NCBI GenBank assembly: GCA_017517985.1
Contig: JAFWWX010000326.1
Span: 1-8,134 of the forward strand
Source of the DNA: Clostridia bacterium
GTDB lineage: Bacteria > Bacillota_A > Clostridia > Oscillospirales > CAG-382
Length of the DNA stretch: 8,134 nucleotides
Direction of reading: 5' to 3'
The translations under genes were made by a program, and so were the position numbers. Shown here one piece after another: positions 5,846 to 8,134 of the stretch; positions within the stretch are counted from its first letter, which is position 1; each line of letters starts with the position of its first letter. The notes under the pieces are model-generated. The model saw only the letters and a list, made by a program, of their open reading frames with translations. It did no database searches and had not been told where the DNA came from.

Positions 5846-6312
5846 AGATTATAGGGTGTATTCTTGTGATTGTGTCGTCATCGTACATAGGGTTCATACT
5901 CTCTAAAAAAGAGGCAAAAAAACTTTCGATACTTGAGGAAATATACCGGTTTGTGCAAAGGCTTGAAAATGGTATAGCAAAAAGACTTACTTTGAATGAA
6001 ATTGCCTACACTTATATGAATCTTGATAAACCGGAAAGTCTTAAAGGAAAATGCAGGGCAGATATATTAAAGTCCCTTTCTGATATTGAAAAAAGTGGAC
6101 TATGCACGGAGACAGCAATAATGTGCAGAGAATTGCTGTCTGCAATCGGAAAAAGCACAGATGGTGCAGAAATTCGGAAAAGGTGTTGTGAATCCCTTGA
6201 GGTAATACAGGAAAAGCTTTACAAAGAAAGGGAAGAATATCTGCGAAAAAAAAGTCTGTATTTAAGACTTGGTGCGGTTTTGGGAATTCTTGTTTGCGTA
6301 ACTGTTATATAG
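5842..6312 (+). CDS. spoIIIAB: Stage III sporulation protein AB
   Basis: This is a mother-cell membrane subunit of the SpoIIIA complex, distantly like type II secretion GspF proteins. The 156 residues are somewhat short for a family near 170. A hydrophobic N-terminal segment (about 2-20) is followed by a helical, charged middle with LSILEEIYRFVQRLENGIAKRLTLNEI (28-54). A basic coiled region EKLYKEREEYLRKKSLYLRLGA and a C-terminal membrane segment (about 143-156) end the protein. The start codon overlaps the spoIIIAA stop (ATGA), with GAGG 7 nt upstream. Identification rests on the membrane-helix-membrane layout, the 'EI..f...LE..I......L.eI' block and the position between AA and AC. Confidence 0.92.
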   Translation: MKIIGCILVIVSSSYIGFILSKKEAKKLSILEEIYRFVQRLENGIAKRLTLNEIAYTYMNLDKPESLKGKCRADILKSLSDIEKSGLCTETAIMCRELLSAIGKSTDGAEIRKRCCESLEVIQEKLYKEREEYLRKKSLYLRLGAVLGILVCVTVI

Positions 6313-6340
6313 CGGAAAAAGCAAGAGAAAGGATACACTG

Positions 6341-6535
6341 ATGGATATAGGACTTATACTAAAAATAGGAGGAATAGGAATACTTGTAGCCTGTGTAAAT
6401 CAATTGCTGTCAAAAGCAGGAAAGGATGACCTATCGTCATTTGTTTCACTTGCAGGAATAATTGTGATTCTTGTAATGCTTATGGGAGAGATACAGGTGC
6501 TTTTGAACACTGTAAGGAATGTATTCGGAATATGA
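6341..6535 (+). CDS. spoIIIAC: Stage III sporulation protein AC
   Basis: This small integral membrane subunit of the SpoIIIA complex has 64 residues (family about 65-68). It has two membrane segments, about 3-23 (IGLILKIGGIGILVACVNQLL) and 32-53 (SFVSLAGIIVILVMLMGEIQVL), joined by the short loop SKAGKDDL. The loop and the N-terminal segment ending in VNQLLSKAGKDD are typical of the family. AGAAAGGA lies 8 nt before the ATG. A 28-nt gap separates it from spoIIIAB, and it overlaps spoIIIAD by 4 nt. Confidence 0.94.
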   Translation: MDIGLILKIGGIGILVACVNQLLSKAGKDDLSSFVSLAGIIVILVMLMGEIQVLLNTVRNVFGI

Positions 6536-6915
6536 GCTTTATAAGTATAATCGGGATTGGACTATGCGGGTTTGTTATTGCAGGACTGGTAAAGCAGTTT
6601 AATCCTTCTTTTTCCGTTTATGTTTCCGTTGGTGCGGCAATAGTTCTGACAGTTCTGGCGTTTAGTTATTTTCAACCGGTAATATCTTTTCTTGAAAGCT
6701 TTGCAACAAAGTCCGGCATTGGCGGTTATGCCGACATAATAATCCGGCTTACAGCAATTGGTGCGGTTACATCTATTGCAGCCGATATATGCTCGGATTC
6801 CGGGGAAAATGCAATTGCATCAAGGATTGAACTTGCAGGAAAGGGTGCTGCCGCATTTACAATTTTGCCAGTACTTGAAAATTTGCTGGTTTCAGTCAGG
6901 GAATTTCTAATGTAA
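6532..6915 (+). CDS. spoIIIAD: Stage III sporulation protein AD
   Basis: This is an integral membrane subunit of the SpoIIIA complex, 127 residues, close to the usual 130 or so. It has an N-terminal membrane segment (about 3-20), a second one (about 28-48) and a hydrophobic C-terminal part (about 70-86 and 104-122). The family signature is visible as AADICSDSGENAIASRIELAGKGAAAFTILPVLENLL. The start overlaps the spoIIIAC stop (ATGA), implying coupled synthesis of AC and AD. In B. subtilis the two proteins are similar enough to suggest shared ancestry. Confidence 0.94.
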   Translation: MSFISIIGIGLCGFVIAGLVKQFNPSFSVYVSVGAAIVLTVLAFSYFQPVISFLESFATKSGIGGYADIIIRLTAIGAVTSIAADICSDSGENAIASRIELAGKGAAAFTILPVLENLLVSVREFLM

Positions 6916-6925
6916 TATATTTGAT

Positions 6926-7981
6926 ATGAAAAAAAAAATTAAAAAAATACTTGGATTTATATTTGCACTGACAATTATTCTTGTGTGTTTTCAGTTCGTA
7001 AGTTATGCCGAGACAAGCATTGAAGAAGAGACGGAGACAGCAATGCAAAAAGCAGATGCTTTGCTTTCCGGAGATACATTCGGGAATCTGTGGACGAATT
7101 TCACAGACAGCCTTAAAACCTCTGTTAAAAGCTTTTCTTCTGTTTTTGCGCTTATGCTTTTTGTGACTTTTATGCTTGGAATAATGAGAATTATGACATC
7201 TAACAGCTCAGCGATATACGCAGGTGAAATATGCCTTTGTGCAATTTCCTTTTCTGTGGTATCAAATGTGTGTGATAATGGGGTGCGTTTTCTTGAAAGC
7301 CTTGAGAGCTTTATGCTCTCAGCGCTACCGGTTATGACAACACTATATACTGTTTCATCAGCACCTGCGACAGCCACTGTCAATTATGCAACGTCGCTTA
7401 TATATCTTAATATCTGTAATGCTGTATTTACATCTGTTATTATTCCGGGAGTGAAATGCATAACTGTCTTTGCAGTAATTTCCTTTATTTCAAGAAGCTT
7501 TGATTTTTCTGGATTTACATATTTTTTGAAAAATACAGTAGGTTGGCTTTTTGGAATACTTATGTGTATTATGTCAGCCGTTGTAGCTTTTCAGAATGTT
7601 ATTTCAAATGCCAAAGACGGTATTATGGGAAGAACGGTACGCTTTGCCGCATCAAGATTCATCCCAGTTATTGGAACTACCGTATCGGAAAGTGCAAGAA
7701 CGGTGGCAGAAAGTTTAAGGCTTGTACGAAGTGTAACCGGTGTTACAGGGATATTTGCAATAATAGGAATTATAGCTTCACCTATTGTGGCGTTCCTGGT
7801 GTGTAGATTTTTCATAAATATATGCTGTGCCTGTGCAAGACTATTTTCCTGCCAAAAAGCTGCAATGTTTCTTGGTGAGCTTTCCGGAGTTATAAATCTT
7901 CTCCTTGGTGTAACGGTGGGGATTTCGCTGATATTTATAATAATACTGGGAATATTTGCAAGGATGTCAATAGCAGTGTGA
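6926..7981 (+). CDS. spoIIIAE: Stage III sporulation protein AE
   Basis: This polytopic membrane subunit of the SpoIIIA complex has 351 residues, shorter than the roughly 400 of B. subtilis. A strongly basic N-terminus (MKKKIKKILG) and hydrophobic core (11-25) end at SYA-ETS, a good signal-peptidase site after residue 28. About seven hydrophobic segments follow (near 72-90, 103-117, 129-148, 157-190, 203-223, 272-300 and 322-346). The conserved block GRTVRFAASRFIPVIGTTVSESARTVAESL (235-264) identifies the family. The start has no good Shine-Dalgarno: only T/A-rich sequence fills the 10-nt gap after spoIIIAD, and the GTCAGGGA upstream is too far away. Translation may depend on ribosomes leaving spoIIIAD. 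Confidence 0.94.
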   Translation: MKKKIKKILGFIFALTIILVCFQFVSYAETSIEEETETAMQKADALLSGDTFGNLWTNFTDSLKTSVKSFSSVFALMLFVTFMLGIMRIMTSNSSAIYAGEICLCAISFSVVSNVCDNGVRFLESLESFMLSALPVMTTLYTVSSAPATATVNYATSLIYLNICNAVFTSVIIPGVKCITVFAVISFISRSFDFSGFTYFLKNTVGWLFGILMCIMSAVVAFQNVISNAKDGIMGRTVRFAASRFIPVIGTTVSESARTVAESLRLVRSVTGVTGIFAIIGIIASPIVAFLVCRFFINICCACARLFSCQKAAMFLGELSGVINLLLGVTVGISLIFIIILGIFARMSIAV

Positions 7982-7991
7982 GGAAAATCAT

Positions 7992-8134
7992 ATGAATATT
8001 TCGGAATATCTTTTGATGGTGGTCGGTGCAGCATCGGCAGGTATAATTGCAGATGTTGTAAACAGCTCGCTGTCACGACGAGTAAAAGGGCTTGAGAAAT
8101 ACATAAAATTCGGAGTAACTTTGTGTGTTGCCTC
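7992..8134 (+). CDS. spoIIIAF: Stage III sporulation protein AF, truncated by window end
   Basis: Only the first 47 codons are present; the frame is open to the window edge. AGGA at 7981-7984 lies 7 nt before ATG 7992. The N-terminus begins MNISEYLLMVVGAASAGIIADVVNSS and continues to KYIKFGVTLCVA. It has a first hydrophobic segment (about 6-23) and the start of a second, matching the membrane anchor of SpoIIIAF. The call rests on this layout and on its place directly after spoIIIAE. spoIIIAG and AH would be expected beyond the window. Confidence 0.85.
   Translation, partial: MNISEYLLMVVGAASAGIIADVVNSSLSRRVKGLEKYIKFGVTLCVA

Noticed and set aside
7591..8076. Long open frame on the minus strand opposite spoIIIAE and AF.
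   Set aside because: It is fully antisense to a clear SpoIIIAE coding region, has no family-like motifs, and mirrors codon composition.

Overview
The window is a stretch of chromosome from an endospore-forming, low-G+C Firmicute. A clostridial relative, possibly near the Ruminococcaceae/Oscillospiraceae, fits best. The evidence is A+T-rich intergenic DNA, AGGA/GGAG-type ribosome binding sites, tRNAs with encoded CCA ends, and a near-complete set of early mother-cell sporulation genes. The lineage is inferred from style and gene content; no database search was made.

Layout. (1) Positions 4-344 hold four tandem tRNA genes on the + strand (Gly-GCC, Val-UAC, Asp-GUC, Thr-GGU). They end at a strong terminator (344-375), and a second orphan terminator-like hairpin follows (427-447). 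(2) A bidirectional terminator (464-493) separates them from a minus-strand block read right to left: spoIIGA (1752-2597), sigE (851-1618) and a 79-codon gene of unknown function (497-736). sigG, which often follows sigE, is absent here. The spoIIGA-sigE gap is packed with three perfect hairpins. (3) A 162-bp divergent control region (2598-2759) carries a candidate Spo0A-type, long-spacer promoter facing spoIIGA and a candidate sigma-E promoter facing right. (4) The rightward operon starts with a 711-residue protein combining a compact SpoIID-like domain with four peptidoglycan-binding repeats. It continues, with overlapping or closely spaced genes, into spoIIIAA, AB, AC, AD, AE and a truncated spoIIIAF at the window edge.

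How it fits together. SpoIIGA cleaves pro-sigma-E to active sigma-E in the mother cell. Sigma-E then probably switches on the divergent operon next door, whose spoIIIA products form the mother-cell half of the SpoIIIA-SpoIIQ channel across the forespore membranes. The most novel-looking element is the first gene of that operon. It is a SpoIID-related wall protein with no visible export signal and a much reduced C-terminal half of the SpoIID motif set, and it is translationally coupled to spoIIIAA. It could be a cortex- or coat-associated factor, or a wall-remodelling partner of the channel.
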